From Alistipes sp. ZOR0009 (GTDB lineage: Bacteria > Bacteroidota > Bacteroidia > Bacteroidales > ZOR0009): a DNA stretch of 64,000 nt. Below are positions 9,070 to 17,830 of the stretch, in pieces (position 1 is the stretch's first letter; the number at the start of each line of letters is the position of its first letter). A program made the position numbers and the translations under genes. The DNA lies in contig NZ_JTLD01000002.1 in the NCBI RefSeq assembly GCF_000798815.1, positions 22,494-86,493 on the forward strand, in the 5' to 3' direction. Under the pieces are notes generated by a model. It searched no databases, had not been told where the DNA came from, and saw nothing but the letters and a program-made list of their open reading frames with translations.

Positions 9070-10317
9070 ATGACAAGACAAGATGTAGAGATTATGGCTC
9101 CAGTAGGAAGTTATGAATCTCTCATGGCTGCTATCAATGCAGGTGCTAACTCCGTTTATTTTGGAATTGAGCAGCTTAATATGCGATCAAAATCCTCCAA
9201 TAACTTTACCATTGAGGATCTGCATAATATATCTTCCATTTGTGCTGAAAATGGAGTCAAATCATACTTAACCTTGAATACGGTTATGTACGATCATGAT
9301 ATTCAAGTAATGCGTAAAGTTGTCGATGCAGCAAAAGAGTCGGCAGTAAGCGCTGTAATAGCTTCTGATATGGCTGCGATTTCCTATGCCCGAGAAAAGG
9401 GGGTAGAAGTTCATATTTCGACACAACTTAATGTTAGCAACTATGAAGCATTGAAGTTCTACGCACAATTTGCAGATGTTGTTGTACTTGCCCGCGAGTT
9501 AAATATGACTCAGGTGAAGAATATATATAAGCAAATAGAGGAGAATGATCTTAGAGGACCATACGGTGAGCGAGTGAAAATAGAGATGTTTGTGCACGGT
9601 GCTTTATGCATGGCAATATCAGGCAAATGCTATATGAGCCTTCACGAAAATAATGCTTCTGCGAATAGAGGAGCCTGTCAACAAACATGCCGAAAAGCTT
9701 ATATTGTTACGGAGAAAGAAACAGGTCATCAGCTGGAGATTGATCATGAGTACATAATGTCTCCTAAAGATCTTTGCACTATAGGTTTTTTAGATAAAGT
9801 GATGGCAGCGGGTGTTCGTGTTCTTAAAATAGAAGGGCGTGCAAGATCTGGCGAATACGTAAAAAGAGTTGTTGAGACCTATAATGAGGCGGTGAATTCT
9901 ATTTTAGATAATTCTTATACAAAAGATAAAATTGATAGATGGGAAAGGTCTCTTTCAGAAGTTTTTAATAGAGGTTTTTGGGATGGATATTATTTAGGAA
10001 GAAAGATAGGAGAATGGAGCAAGGTTTATGGTTCCAAAGCGACAAAAAGAAAGGTTTATGTAGGCAGGGTTACTAACTATTTTGGCAATATTGGAGTTGC
10101 TGAAATATTGGTGGAAGCCTCTACGATTAGCCTTGGCGAAAATGTTGTGATTATGGGACCCACAACCGGTGTGGTCGAAACAACAATTGAAGAGATTCGT
10201 GTTGATCTTAAGCCTGTTGAAATCGCAGAGAAAGGGAATCTGTGCTCTATTCGAGTTGATAGGATTCGGCGAAATGATAAGCTTTATAAAATGGTAGATG
10301 TTGAGGAGGAGTCTTAG
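9070..10317 (+). CDS. Peptidase U32 family protein (TrhP/YegQ-like tRNA hydroxylation factor)
   Basis: A 415-residue protein of the U32 family. N-terminal EIMAPVGSYESLMAAINAGA and the conserved Cys cluster in GALCMAISGKCYMS and GACQQTCRKAY (about residues 178-212) fit the iron-sulfur-binding U32 group. In E. coli, TrhP of this family makes 5-hydroxyuridine at the tRNA wobble base; others were annotated as collagenases. The stop codon touches the start of a one-cluster ferredoxin gene (TAG then ATG), so the two are translationally coupled and the ferredoxin is a plausible electron donor. The tRNA-modification role is by family; not every U32 member has it. Confidence 0.85.
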   Translation: MTRQDVEIMAPVGSYESLMAAINAGANSVYFGIEQLNMRSKSSNNFTIEDLHNISSICAENGVKSYLTLNTVMYDHDIQVMRKVVDAAKESAVSAVIASDMAAISYAREKGVEVHISTQLNVSNYEALKFYAQFADVVVLARELNMTQVKNIYKQIEENDLRGPYGERVKIEMFVHGALCMAISGKCYMSLHENNASANRGACQQTCRKAYIVTEKETGHQLEIDHEYIMSPKDLCTIGFLDKVMAAGVRVLKIEGRARSGEYVKRVVETYNEAVNSILDNSYTKDKIDRWERSLSEVFNRGFWDGYYLGRKIGEWSKVYGSKATKRKVYVGRVTNYFGNIGVAEILVEASTISLGENVVIMGPTTGVVETTIEEIRVDLKPVEIAEKGNLCSIRVDRIRRNDKLYKMVDVEEES

Positions 10318-10533
10318 ATGAAAATACTCCTTTCGAAACCTGCATGTATTGGCTGCGCTTCATGTGTTGATATAGCTCCAGCCTATTTCTTTATGGATTT
10401 AGAAGGTAAGGCGTCTTTATATGGAGAAAATGTTGCTAAAAAGTTAGTTGCTATAGACCTATTTCCGCAAGATAAAGAACTTATTCAGGATGTTATTGAT
10501 TGCTGTCCTTCTAAGTGTATTGAATTAAGGTAG
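10318..10533 (+). CDS. Small single-cluster [4Fe-4S] ferredoxin
   Basis: A 71-residue protein with CIGCASC near the N-terminus (Cys10, 13, 16) and the partner cysteine in CCPSKC near the C-terminus, a mono-[4Fe-4S] ferredoxin pattern. It starts directly after the U32 stop codon with a GAGGAGG purine run ahead of it inside the U32 gene, and the pair ends in a strong terminator. Its likely job is electron delivery to the U32 enzyme, inferred only from coupling. Confidence 0.85.
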   Translation: MKILLSKPACIGCASCVDIAPAYFFMDLEGKASLYGENVAKKLVAIDLFPQDKELIQDVIDCCPSKCIELR

Positions 10534-10539
10534 ATAACA

Positions 10540-10571
10540 AGGATCACAATACATTGTGATCCTCTTTTTTA
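10540..10571 (+). terminator. Strong terminator after the U32-ferredoxin operon
   Basis: A perfect 10-bp inverted repeat, GGATCACAAT/ATTGTGATCC, with a 2-nt centre, then TCTTTTTT. It also lies just beyond the 3' end of the minus-strand lipoprotein gene. Confidence 0.85.
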
Positions 10572-11078
10572 TTCTTTTTTGAAGGCCATGTTGATGGTTC
10601 CCTGTTTTAAAAATAGTCGGCTATTGCTTACTTCATAGCGATATTTTTCGGTCGAATCTTTAATTAGGATATTAAGCGAGTTGGAAGTTCTTGTTAGGAG
10701 AGAATCGATATTTTTGGCAAATAAAGAATCCTTCCTCGATATGATTTTTAATGTTTTAGAGGTATCTTTAGGTAAATAACCAAATTCCTTAATATCAAGA
10801 GTTAAAAATTCAGCATATTTGGTTATCGATCCCTTTTGAACTGCAAATGTGTTGTAGTTTTTAGCAGTGTCGGATTTTTGGTTGTACTGAATGCTAAAGT
10901 TGTTGCTGGAGATGTGTAGTATCGTTTGATTTACAGATTTATTGGCGAGTGTATCAACGAGTATCCAGTTTCCTTCAAAGGCCAGAGTCTCCTGAGTGCA
11001 GGATGTTGAAGTACTGGATAGAGCAGCCACAAATAGTGCAGCAGCAATAAATGGGGCAACTTTTTTACTCATTCTCAT
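10569..11078 (-). CDS. Predicted lipoprotein of unknown function
   Basis: A 169-residue protein with a lipoprotein-type signal: hydrophobic stretch to about residue 21, then STSTSC with the lipidated Cys near residue 27. The mature part (EGNWILVDTLANKSVNQTI...) resembles the lipocalin-like lipoproteins common in Bacteroidota, but I see no diagnostic motif. Alternative ATG at 11072. A lipoprotein of similar style is encoded at 11720-12214; both begin their mature part with a F-x-G-x-W pattern (FEGNW here, FLGTW there), so they may be distant paralogues. Confidence 0.65.
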   Translation of the reverse strand: MRMSKKVAPFIAAALFVAALSSTSTSCTQETLAFEGNWILVDTLANKSVNQTILHISSNNFSIQYNQKSDTAKNYNTFAVQKGSITKYAEFLTLDIKEFGYLPKDTSKTLKIISRKDSLFAKNIDSLLTRTSNSLNILIKDSTEKYRYEVSNSRLFLKQGTINMAFKKE

Positions 11079-11164
11079 GTTTTCGAGTGTTTTGTTGGAA
11101 AATATGTCAGCAAAAAAAGCAAATTTCCGAAAGAAAAGGAACCTTAGTGCGAATGTTTCTTTGA

Positions 11165-11704
11165 TTAGTAGAAACGTTCGTAAACATCGGTTTTTATTCT
11201 TTTTGTGTAATTATCTAGATCTATATCAGTTAGTGTAGAATTGTTGGACATTAAAAGCATTGGTACGGCAGGTTTTATTCTATCGTAAGATGGTTGTTTG
11301 TATGAAAAGTTGGTGTAAAGATGAAAGCCAAAACGTTCATAAAATGCTATTCTTCTTTGGCTAGTAATGTCATTAGGCAGCTCGACTTCAAAAATGAGGA
11401 TGCTATTGATAGACTTTATAATGGAAGTTAGTAGTTTCCCTCCAATGCCGTTACCTCTTATATTTGTATTAGTCGCAATGTGCTCTAAAAAATAGAAATT
11501 TTCAAATTCCCATATCGTTGCAAATCCAACAACTGTCTGATCTTGGATGGCTGCGTAAAGGCACATTTCTTTATGGGTAAGAAGCTGAATTAACTTCGAA
11601 AAGTCTCTTCTTTCAGCCTCTGGAAAAGAGTCTTCGTATATTGGCTGAATTTCTTTTAGGAGACGGCTGCTCAGGCTAGTAATTCGTTCAAGTTGTGGTT
11701 CCAT
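11165..11704 (-). CDS. GNAT family N-acetyltransferase
   Basis: A 179-residue protein. Motif A of the GNAT fold is visible as FLEHIATNTNIRGNGIGGKLL (R-G-N-G-I-G, acetyl-CoA pyrophosphate loop, about residue 85), with upstream strand VVGFATIWEF and a downstream AFYERFGFHLY typical of motif B. The acceptor is unknown. It lies 15 bp downstream of the lipoprotein gene on the same strand and may be co-transcribed with it. Confidence 0.85.
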   Translation of the reverse strand: MEPQLERITSLSSRLLKEIQPIYEDSFPEAERRDFSKLIQLLTHKEMCLYAAIQDQTVVGFATIWEFENFYFLEHIATNTNIRGNGIGGKLLTSIIKSINSILIFEVELPNDITSQRRIAFYERFGFHLYTNFSYKQPSYDRIKPAVPMLLMSNNSTLTDIDLDNYTKRIKTDVYERFY

Positions 11705-11719
11705 GGTTTTTGCTGCTGG

Positions 11720-12214
11720 CTACTTTCTTTGAAAAACGAGGGTTACTGCTTCAGGTTTGTACCAGAACGTGAGTTTGTCATCTTTTCTTACATAGAAAAG
11801 AGTTACGCTAGGGTATTCGAATACGTCTTGAATTTCTTCAATGAATTTTTCATCATCTTTTTTTAAATCGACAACCTTTCCTGTTTCATTATCTTTGTAC
11901 GACAAAGCCTCCGGTACTAATTTCATTTGATTGTCGAACCAAGCAAGCGACCCTTTTATGGTATGGTCAAAAATGTATTCTTTATCGTTTTCTCTTTTGG
12001 CAAGCAGGGTAATTTCGAACGTGTTGTTCGTAAACGTGAAATCAAGTATTTTTTCTAATCTCTCTTCAGATTCGTCGTCAAAATCCTTAAAACTAGTAGT
12101 CCACGTTCCCAAAAAATCAGGTTTCACCGTGTCGTCTTTGCTGCAAGATGTGAAAAATGCGAGTAATGTAAGTGCTGCTAGAAGTCGCATTCCTAATCCG
12201 AATTTTAAAATCAT
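11720..12214 (-). CDS. Predicted lipoprotein, lipocalin-like
   Basis: A 164-residue protein with a signal peptide and lipobox (LAFFTSCSKDD; Cys about residue 24). The mature part starts PDFLGTWTT and is built of short strands with charged turns, as in lipocalin-like lipoproteins of Bacteroidota. ATG codons at 12214 and 12190 are both possible; the second gives a more usual signal peptide. It is first in a short minus-strand pair with the GNAT gene. Confidence 0.6.
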   Translation of the reverse strand: MILKFGLGMRLLAALTLLAFFTSCSKDDTVKPDFLGTWTTSFKDFDDESEERLEKILDFTFTNNTFEITLLAKRENDKEYIFDHTIKGSLAWFDNQMKLVPEALSYKDNETGKVVDLKKDDEKFIEEIQDVFEYPSVTLFYVRKDDKLTFWYKPEAVTLVFQRK

Positions 12215-12386
12215 CAGTTTTAAGTTTTGAAATTATCAATTCTTATAGTTAAGAAAAAGTCTATTCCTGAGACTTTATTGAGATAAAGATAAGAGATTTT
12301 GTGGATGCAAAAAAATATTCAAAAAGGGTTGGTGTTCTAACAAAAACTGTCGTAATATAGTCTTCTAATATTTAAATTGTTCTGCT

Positions 12387-12848
12387 ATGTCACATACCCA
12401 AAAGTTCGTACAAGAGCTGGTGGCAAAGCACGGTAGCCAACGAAATAGTCTTATCCCTGTTTTGCAGGAGATCGTTGCAGTTGATCGATTTCTTAGTGAG
12501 GACGCCATGTTAGCTGTTGCTCAAGAATTTGGTCTCTCGGCTGCTGAGGTTTTTGGAGCCGCTTCATTTTATACCTTTTTGGATACTGTACCTCGAGGTA
12601 AAAATATCATTCGTGTTTGTAAAACTATTTCTTGCCATATGAAAGGAAAGGAGTATGTTATTGAAGCATTGGAGGAGGCCTTAGGTGTTAAAATCGGAGG
12701 TACTACTGTTGATGGGAAGTTTACGTTGCTAACTGCTAATTGTTTAGGATGGTGCCACAAAGGGCCTGTTATGCTGGTGAATAACGATGTCTATCCAGAG
12801 GTGACACCACAGTCTGCAGTTGCTCTACTTGATAAGTATTGTCTTTAA
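12387..12848 (+). CDS. hydC: NADH-dependent [FeFe] hydrogenase, thioredoxin-like [2Fe-2S] subunit (HydC/NuoE-like)
   Basis: A 153-residue thioredoxin-like ferredoxin. The four [2Fe-2S] ligands are Cys78 and Cys83 (RVCKTISC) and Cys119 and Cys123 (TANCLGWC), the NuoE/HydC spacing. The N-terminal helical part (SLIPVLQEIVAVDRFL) is also NuoE-like. It relays electrons between the flavin subunit and the hydrogenase subunit. It is first in a three-gene operon; the next start follows 16 bp after the stop. Confidence 0.93.
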   Translation: MSHTQKFVQELVAKHGSQRNSLIPVLQEIVAVDRFLSEDAMLAVAQEFGLSAAEVFGAASFYTFLDTVPRGKNIIRVCKTISCHMKGKEYVIEALEEALGVKIGGTTVDGKFTLLTANCLGWCHKGPVMLVNNDVYPEVTPQSAVALLDKYCL

Positions 12849-12863
12849 CTCAAAATTTGAGCA

Positions 12864-14033
12864 ATGGAAAGAAAAATTTTGAAAAAAGTAGACTTGATAT
12901 TTCAAGAAGTTGCTTATACGGATATTTTGGAGGCTGTAAAAAAGGTAGCACTGAAGAGCCAAGACGATATAATACTTACCATTACAGACTCTGGATTGAG
13001 AGGACGCGGAGGTGCTGGTTTTCCTACAGGGCTAAAGTGGCGTTTTGCAAAAACAGAGGATAGTGTTGTAAAATATGTGATTTGCAACGCAGATGAGGGG
13101 GAGCCCGGAACCTTTAAGGATCGGGAAATCCTTCAGAATGTTCCATATAAAGTTTTTGCAGGAATGGCTATTTGCGGATATGCGATTGGGGCACACGAGG
13201 GGTACATTTACTTGCGTGGTGAGTACAACTTTTTGCTTCCAGAATTACTGGTGGCATTGGATAAGTTTAATTCCTCCTTGTTAGATATTGGTCTTGACTT
13301 TAAAATTAGCTTGAAAAGTGGGAGCGGAGCTTACATCTGTGGAGAAGAAAGCGCGCTGTTTGAAAGCATGGAAGGAAAGCGAGGGGAACCACGAAATAAA
13401 CCTCCTTACCCAACTCAGAGTGGCTATAATGGTAAGCCAACAGTTATCAATAACGTAGAAACGTTGGTTTATGTGGCTATTATTTCCAAGATTGGTGCCG
13501 ACCAGTTTAAAAAAATGGGAACAAAAGATTCTTGTGGTTCTAAAGTTTTTTCTGTTTCGGGAGATACTCCTAAAGCCGGAATTTATGAGTTGGAGTTAGG
13601 CATGCTTCTCGGTGAGTTTGTTGGTGAATTTGGGGATGGAGATACCAAGGCGGTTCAAGTTGGTGGTGCTTCTGGATATTGTGTCCCTCGCAAGCAGTTT
13701 AATGATACGATTATAGGTTTTGAGGGAATTCCAACAGGTGGTTCTATGATGGTGTTCAACTCTTCAAGATCGATGTATAATGTGCTACACGACTATCTTG
13801 AGTTTTTTTGTGAGGAGTCTTGTGGTCAATGTACACCATGTAGGGTTGGTAGCCAGCAACTTCTGAAAGGAATAGAGGCTGTAAAAAAAGGCGAGCGGCG
13901 TCCAGAGTACTTAGACGATATCAAAAAGTTGGCAGCTACCATGAAAATAGCCTCGAAATGTGGTTTGGGACAGTCTATCGCAAATCCTTTTTATTCAATT
14001 GTAGATAATTTTCGGGAGGAGATTATTTACTAA
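12864..14033 (+). CDS. hydB: NADH-dependent [FeFe] hydrogenase, flavin subunit (HydB/NuoF-like, short form)
   Basis: A 389-residue NuoF-like subunit that oxidises or reduces NAD(H) on FMN. Motifs: RGRGGAGFPTGLKW (46-59) and CNADEGEPGTFKDR for FMN/NADH, GAYICGEESALFESMEGKRG for NADH, and a C-terminal [4Fe-4S] site at Cys320, 323, 326 and 366. Bifurcating HydB proteins are near 600 residues because they add an N-terminal [2Fe-2S] domain and a C-terminal two-cluster ferredoxin domain. Both are missing here, with no sign of frameshift on either side. The short architecture resembles hydrogenases reported to use NADH without ferredoxin, so bifurcation should not be assumed. Confidence 0.92.
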   Translation: MERKILKKVDLIFQEVAYTDILEAVKKVALKSQDDIILTITDSGLRGRGGAGFPTGLKWRFAKTEDSVVKYVICNADEGEPGTFKDREILQNVPYKVFAGMAICGYAIGAHEGYIYLRGEYNFLLPELLVALDKFNSSLLDIGLDFKISLKSGSGAYICGEESALFESMEGKRGEPRNKPPYPTQSGYNGKPTVINNVETLVYVAIISKIGADQFKKMGTKDSCGSKVFSVSGDTPKAGIYELELGMLLGEFVGEFGDGDTKAVQVGGASGYCVPRKQFNDTIIGFEGIPTGGSMMVFNSSRSMYNVLHDYLEFFCEESCGQCTPCRVGSQQLLKGIEAVKKGERRPEYLDDIKKLAATMKIASKCGLGQSIANPFYSIVDNFREEIIY

Positions 14034-14051
14034 CCTTTAAAATAGCATGTC

Positions 14052-15842
14052 ATGAATGAGTTAAAGGTGAATTTAAAAGTTAACAATATTTCCGTTTCGG
14101 TAAATGAGGGAACAACGATACTTGAAGCCGCTCAGAGGCTTAACTTTAATATACCGACGCTCTGCTATCATCCCGATTTGTCTATTGCTGGTAATTGTAG
14201 GGTTTGTGTGGTTGAGGTTAAAGGTGCTAAGCAGCTTGTTGCATCGTGTGCTACGCCTGTTGCTGAGGGGATGGAAGTTTTTACAAATAGCGAAAAAGTT
14301 AGGACTGCTCGCAAGCATGTTATTGAGTTGCTCCTTTCGGAGCATAATGCTGATTGCACACGCTGCTTCAAAAACGGAAGTTGCGAGTTGCAAAAATTAG
14401 CCGCAGAGTATCGTATTGGTGAGTACACTTTTATGAATATCTTAAAGTTTAAAGCTCATAAGGTCGATAAATCGTCTCCTTCTATAATCAAAGATGATAA
14501 CAAGTGTATCCGTTGTCAGCGCTGTGTTAGAACTTGTTCGGAACTTCAGGGAATTGGAGCCTTAGAGGTTGCTTTTAAGGGAGATCATCAGATTATTTCT
14601 ACATTTATGGGAAAACCATTGTCTGAAGTTGTTTGTACCAACTGCGGCCAATGTGTTAATCGTTGTCCTACAGCTGCTTTAGTCGAACAGTCATATATTG
14701 AAGATGTTTGGAAGGCCATAAATGATACAGAGAAGTATGTCGTTGTTCAAACTGCGCCTGCAGTTCGTGCTGCTTTAGGAGAAGATTTGGGGTTAAACCC
14801 AGGTGTTCGAGTAACAGGGAAGCTCGTTTCCGCATTAAAACACATTGGTTTTGATAGCGTTTTGGATACAGATTTTACTGCAGATCTTACCATTATGGAG
14901 GAAAGTGCGGAGTTGCTTCATCGGTTGAGGCGTGCTTTGGTTGATGGAGAAAAAGTTGCGCTTCCAATGCTAACTTCCTGTTCTCCTGGCTGGATAAAAT
15001 TCCAGGAGCATTTGTATCATGATATGCTAGATAATCTATCAACTTGTAAGTCTCCTCAGCAAATGTTTGGAGCTCTTGTAAAAACCTACTTCGCAAGAAA
15101 GAAGGGAATCAATCCTGATAAGATAGTTTCTGTTTCTATAATGCCATGCACGGCTAAAAAATTTGAATGCAAACGGCCTGAAATGCGTGATAGTGGATAT
15201 CAGGATGTAGATTATGTGCTAACAACAAGAGAGTTGGCTATGATGATTCGTCAATCTGGGGTTGATTTTCTGAAGTTGACGGAAGAGCATTACGACAGCT
15301 TGATGGGGGCTTCTACCGGTGCTGCCGTAATTTTTGGAGCAACAGGAGGTGTCATGGAGGCTGCTCTTAGGACAGCTTGGGAGATTATCACAGGAAGAGA
15401 AGTCCCTTTCGAAAAGTTGAATATAATGCCAGTGAGAGGCTTCGGAGGGATAAAGGCTACTTCTTTAATTATTACAGATGCTAAGCCAGAGTTTGGTTTT
15501 CTTGAAGGGGTGGAGTTGAAAGTTGCTGTAGCCCACGGGCTTGCTAATGCAAAAAAATTGATGGATGCGATCAGAAGTGGGACGGTTCATTATCATTTTG
15601 TCGAAGTTATGGCTTGTCCCGGTGGTTGTATAGGCGGAGGAGGGCAGCCTATTCCTACAAGTAGCGAGATTCGATCTAAGCGCATAGAAGCTATTTATGC
15701 TGAAGATATGGGGTTGGCCGTCCGCAAATCCCATGAAAACAACGAGGTTAAGTTGCTGTATAAGCTGTTTCTTGGAGAACCTAACAGCCATAAATCTCAC
15801 GATTTACTTCATACTCATTATAAGCCGCGTAAGGGATATTAA
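14052..15842 (+). CDS. hydA: [FeFe] hydrogenase catalytic subunit (HydA)
   Basis: A 596-residue catalytic subunit. Domains: plant-type [2Fe-2S] (Cys38, 49, 52, 66), His-ligated [4Fe-4S] (His98, Cys102, 105, 111), two [4Fe-4S] (Cys152-162 and Cys195-205), then the H-cluster domain. H-cluster motifs are TSCSPGW (308-314), MPCTAKKFE (364-372) and MACPGGC (520-526) followed by IGGGGQP. The first motif has Ser where the textbook form has a second Cys; I believe this variant occurs in other NADH-linked enzymes. The tail after the last motif has no Cys, so the C-terminal [2Fe-2S] domain of many bifurcating HydA proteins is absent. Makes or consumes H2; maturases HydEFG are not in this window. Confidence 0.95.
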   Translation: MNELKVNLKVNNISVSVNEGTTILEAAQRLNFNIPTLCYHPDLSIAGNCRVCVVEVKGAKQLVASCATPVAEGMEVFTNSEKVRTARKHVIELLLSEHNADCTRCFKNGSCELQKLAAEYRIGEYTFMNILKFKAHKVDKSSPSIIKDDNKCIRCQRCVRTCSELQGIGALEVAFKGDHQIISTFMGKPLSEVVCTNCGQCVNRCPTAALVEQSYIEDVWKAINDTEKYVVVQTAPAVRAALGEDLGLNPGVRVTGKLVSALKHIGFDSVLDTDFTADLTIMEESAELLHRLRRALVDGEKVALPMLTSCSPGWIKFQEHLYHDMLDNLSTCKSPQQMFGALVKTYFARKKGINPDKIVSVSIMPCTAKKFECKRPEMRDSGYQDVDYVLTTRELAMMIRQSGVDFLKLTEEHYDSLMGASTGAAVIFGATGGVMEAALRTAWEIITGREVPFEKLNIMPVRGFGGIKATSLIITDAKPEFGFLEGVELKVAVAHGLANAKKLMDAIRSGTVHYHFVEVMACPGGCIGGGGQPIPTSSEIRSKRIEAIYAEDMGLAVRKSHENNEVKLLYKLFLGEPNSHKSHDLLHTHYKPRKGY

Positions 15843-15918
15843 AAGAAAGCGATTACTTCTGATACCATTCATTACATATATTTTAATACCATGATGTTGT
15901 GAGGATTCCTTTGTTTAG

Positions 15919-15945
15919 TTGTTTCCTTGTTTTATTTTAACTTTG
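15919..15945 (+). promoter_or_regulatory. Probable promoter of rsgA
   Basis: TAACTTTG (15938-15945) matches the -7 box; TTG at 15919-15921 is a possible -33 box with a slightly short spacer. The element lies inside the 5' extension of the reading frame, supporting the downstream start at 15961. Confidence 0.45.
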
Positions 15946-15960
15946 GACAAAATTGTTTTT

Positions 15961-16914
15961 ATGGCATTATCGAGAGAGTTTATTGGCTTAGTGATAAAAG
16001 CAACAGGAAGTTGGTATACAGTTGTAAATCGTGAAACAGCAGAAACGATTGAATGTAAAATTCGTGGAAAAATTCGGTTGAAGGATGTTAAAACAACCAA
16101 TCCTGTAGTTGTTGGCGATCTTGTAAATGTCGAGGTTGTTGAAGGCGATGATGTTGGTGTGATTTCTAAAATAGTTGATAGAAAAAATTATATAATTCGA
16201 AGGTCTTCAAACCTTTCTAAAGAAGCGCATATTATTGCCGCAAATATTGATCAAGTTTTTTTGGTTGTCACAATAGATCTACCAAAAACAAGCCGCGAAT
16301 TTGTAGATAGATTTTTAGTTGCTGCAGAGGCGTATAAAATACCTACCACTATTGTTGTTAATAAGATAGATCTTTATGATATTGATGCCAGAGTTGAATT
16401 AGAGCTCTTCAAAATGGACTATGCTTTGGCTGGCTATGAGGTGCTTGAGGTTTCAGCTTTGCGAGAGGATAATCTAGATTTGCTTGGTTCTCGTTTGAGC
16501 GGTAAGATTAGCGTGTTTTCAGGGAATTCAGGTGTTGGGAAATCAACCCTTCTTAATGCGTTATTGCCAGATTTAGACTTAAAAACGGGGAAAATATCAG
16601 ATTACCATCATAAAGGTACCCATACCACAACTTTTTCAGAAATGTTTGGCTTTAATAATGATGGATACATAATCGATACGCCTGGAATTAAAGGTTTTGG
16701 TATTGTTGATGTAAAAAAGGATGAGCTTTTTCATTTCTTTAAAGATTTATTTAAATATGCAGAAGGATGCAAATTTTATAACTGCACCCATACGCACGAG
16801 CCTGGATGTGCAGTAAAGGAGGCGGTGACAAATGAGAAAATTGCTTTTTCTCGTTACGAGAGCTACCTCAAGATCCTTGATGATGAAGGTGAAAAATATC
16901 GAGCTAAAATGTAA
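15961..16914 (+). CDS. rsgA: Ribosome small-subunit-dependent GTPase A
   Basis: A 317-residue circularly permuted GTPase that checks maturation of the 30S subunit. The G4 motif VVNKID precedes G1 GNSGVGKSTL and G3 DTPG, the permuted order typical of RsgA. An N-terminal OB-fold (VIKATGSWYTVV) and a C-terminal zinc knuckle (CKFYNCTHTHEPGC) complete the family layout. The frame is open upstream to 15919, but ATG 15961 gives the usual N-terminus and lies after a promoter element. Confidence 0.95.
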   Translation: MALSREFIGLVIKATGSWYTVVNRETAETIECKIRGKIRLKDVKTTNPVVVGDLVNVEVVEGDDVGVISKIVDRKNYIIRRSSNLSKEAHIIAANIDQVFLVVTIDLPKTSREFVDRFLVAAEAYKIPTTIVVNKIDLYDIDARVELELFKMDYALAGYEVLEVSALREDNLDLLGSRLSGKISVFSGNSGVGKSTLLNALLPDLDLKTGKISDYHHKGTHTTTFSEMFGFNNDGYIIDTPGIKGFGIVDVKKDELFHFFKDLFKYAEGCKFYNCTHTHEPGCAVKEAVTNEKIAFSRYESYLKILDDEGEKYRAKM

Positions 16915-17009
16915 TTGCATATTTTTTTTATTTGTCTTAAATAAATCTGTTAATAAACTTGAAACTTAGGTGCAGTTTGTCTTAAATTAGAGTTTTAAAA
17001 TTAGCAGAT

Positions 17010-17777
17010 ATGATTTCACAGCCAATTAACTACAGAATTACGGGAGAAAATCTTCGAGTATTGGAGATGATTTTAAAACCCGGAGAGACGATCCTTGCAG
17101 AAGCAGGTGCTCTTATTTATATGGACGAGGGGATTGTTCATGAAACATGTCTTGGAGATGGTTCTGAGCCTAATCCTGTAATAATGGAAAAAATATTTCC
17201 TTCAGCAATAATGCCTTTGTCTGGAGATTCTATTTTTTATACCTATTTTACTAATTATGGAAGAAAGGATGGCGTTGTAGTTTTTTCAACGCCTTACATC
17301 GGAACTCCTGTCAAGTTGAATCTTTCTGATTTTAATAATGAGTTGATAATTTTGAAGGGGGCATTCCTTTGTGCACCTAAAGGTGTTAAAATTTCTGCAT
17401 TTAATCCCAGAAAGAATGGTGTTATTACTAAGAATGAGTTGGTTACTTTACACAAAATTTCAGGAGAGGGTGATGTTTTTATAAATGTTGGAGGAAGTTT
17501 GATAGAGCGGAATATAAGCAGCAGTGATAGCGTTAGAATTGATGCTACTAGTATTCTTGCTTTTGATGCTAGAGTTGAGCTGACGGTAGAAAATATTGGA
17601 GATGTAAAGACAATGCTTTTGGGAAATGATGCTTTTGTTTTGGCATCATTAAAAGGAGATGGAAAAGTGCTGATGCAATCATTGCCTTTGCAAAAAATGA
17701 TTCTTTATTTTCATAATTGTGTGCAGCATATGCATTTAACGAATGATGTTGTCTTAAGAAAGTTATATGAAGATTGA
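17010..17777 (+). CDS. AIM24 family protein
   Basis: A 255-residue protein of the AIM24/TIGR00266 family. The typical N-terminal YRITGENLRVLEMILKPGETILAEAGALIYMD and the central beta-rich GEGDVFINVGGSLIER pattern are seen. The fold is a beta-barrel trimer; function in bacteria is unknown (the yeast homologue is mitochondrial). No signal peptide. A terminator overlaps its 3' end. Confidence 0.8.
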   Translation: MISQPINYRITGENLRVLEMILKPGETILAEAGALIYMDEGIVHETCLGDGSEPNPVIMEKIFPSAIMPLSGDSIFYTYFTNYGRKDGVVVFSTPYIGTPVKLNLSDFNNELIILKGAFLCAPKGVKISAFNPRKNGVITKNELVTLHKISGEGDVFINVGGSLIERNISSSDSVRIDATSILAFDARVELTVENIGDVKTMLLGNDAFVLASLKGDGKVLMQSLPLQKMILYFHNCVQHMHLTNDVVLRKLYED

Positions 17778-17778
17778 G

Positions 17779-17802
17779 AAGAGGCCAGAGCCTCTTTTTT
17801 TG
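17779..17802 (+). terminator. Rho-independent terminator after the AIM24 gene
   Basis: A short GC-rich stem, GAGGC/GCCTC with loop CAGA, plus flanking A-T pairs, followed by a seven-T tract. Confidence 0.75.
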
Positions 17803-17830
17803 TACCTTTCAGCTTCGTAAAATCATTGCA

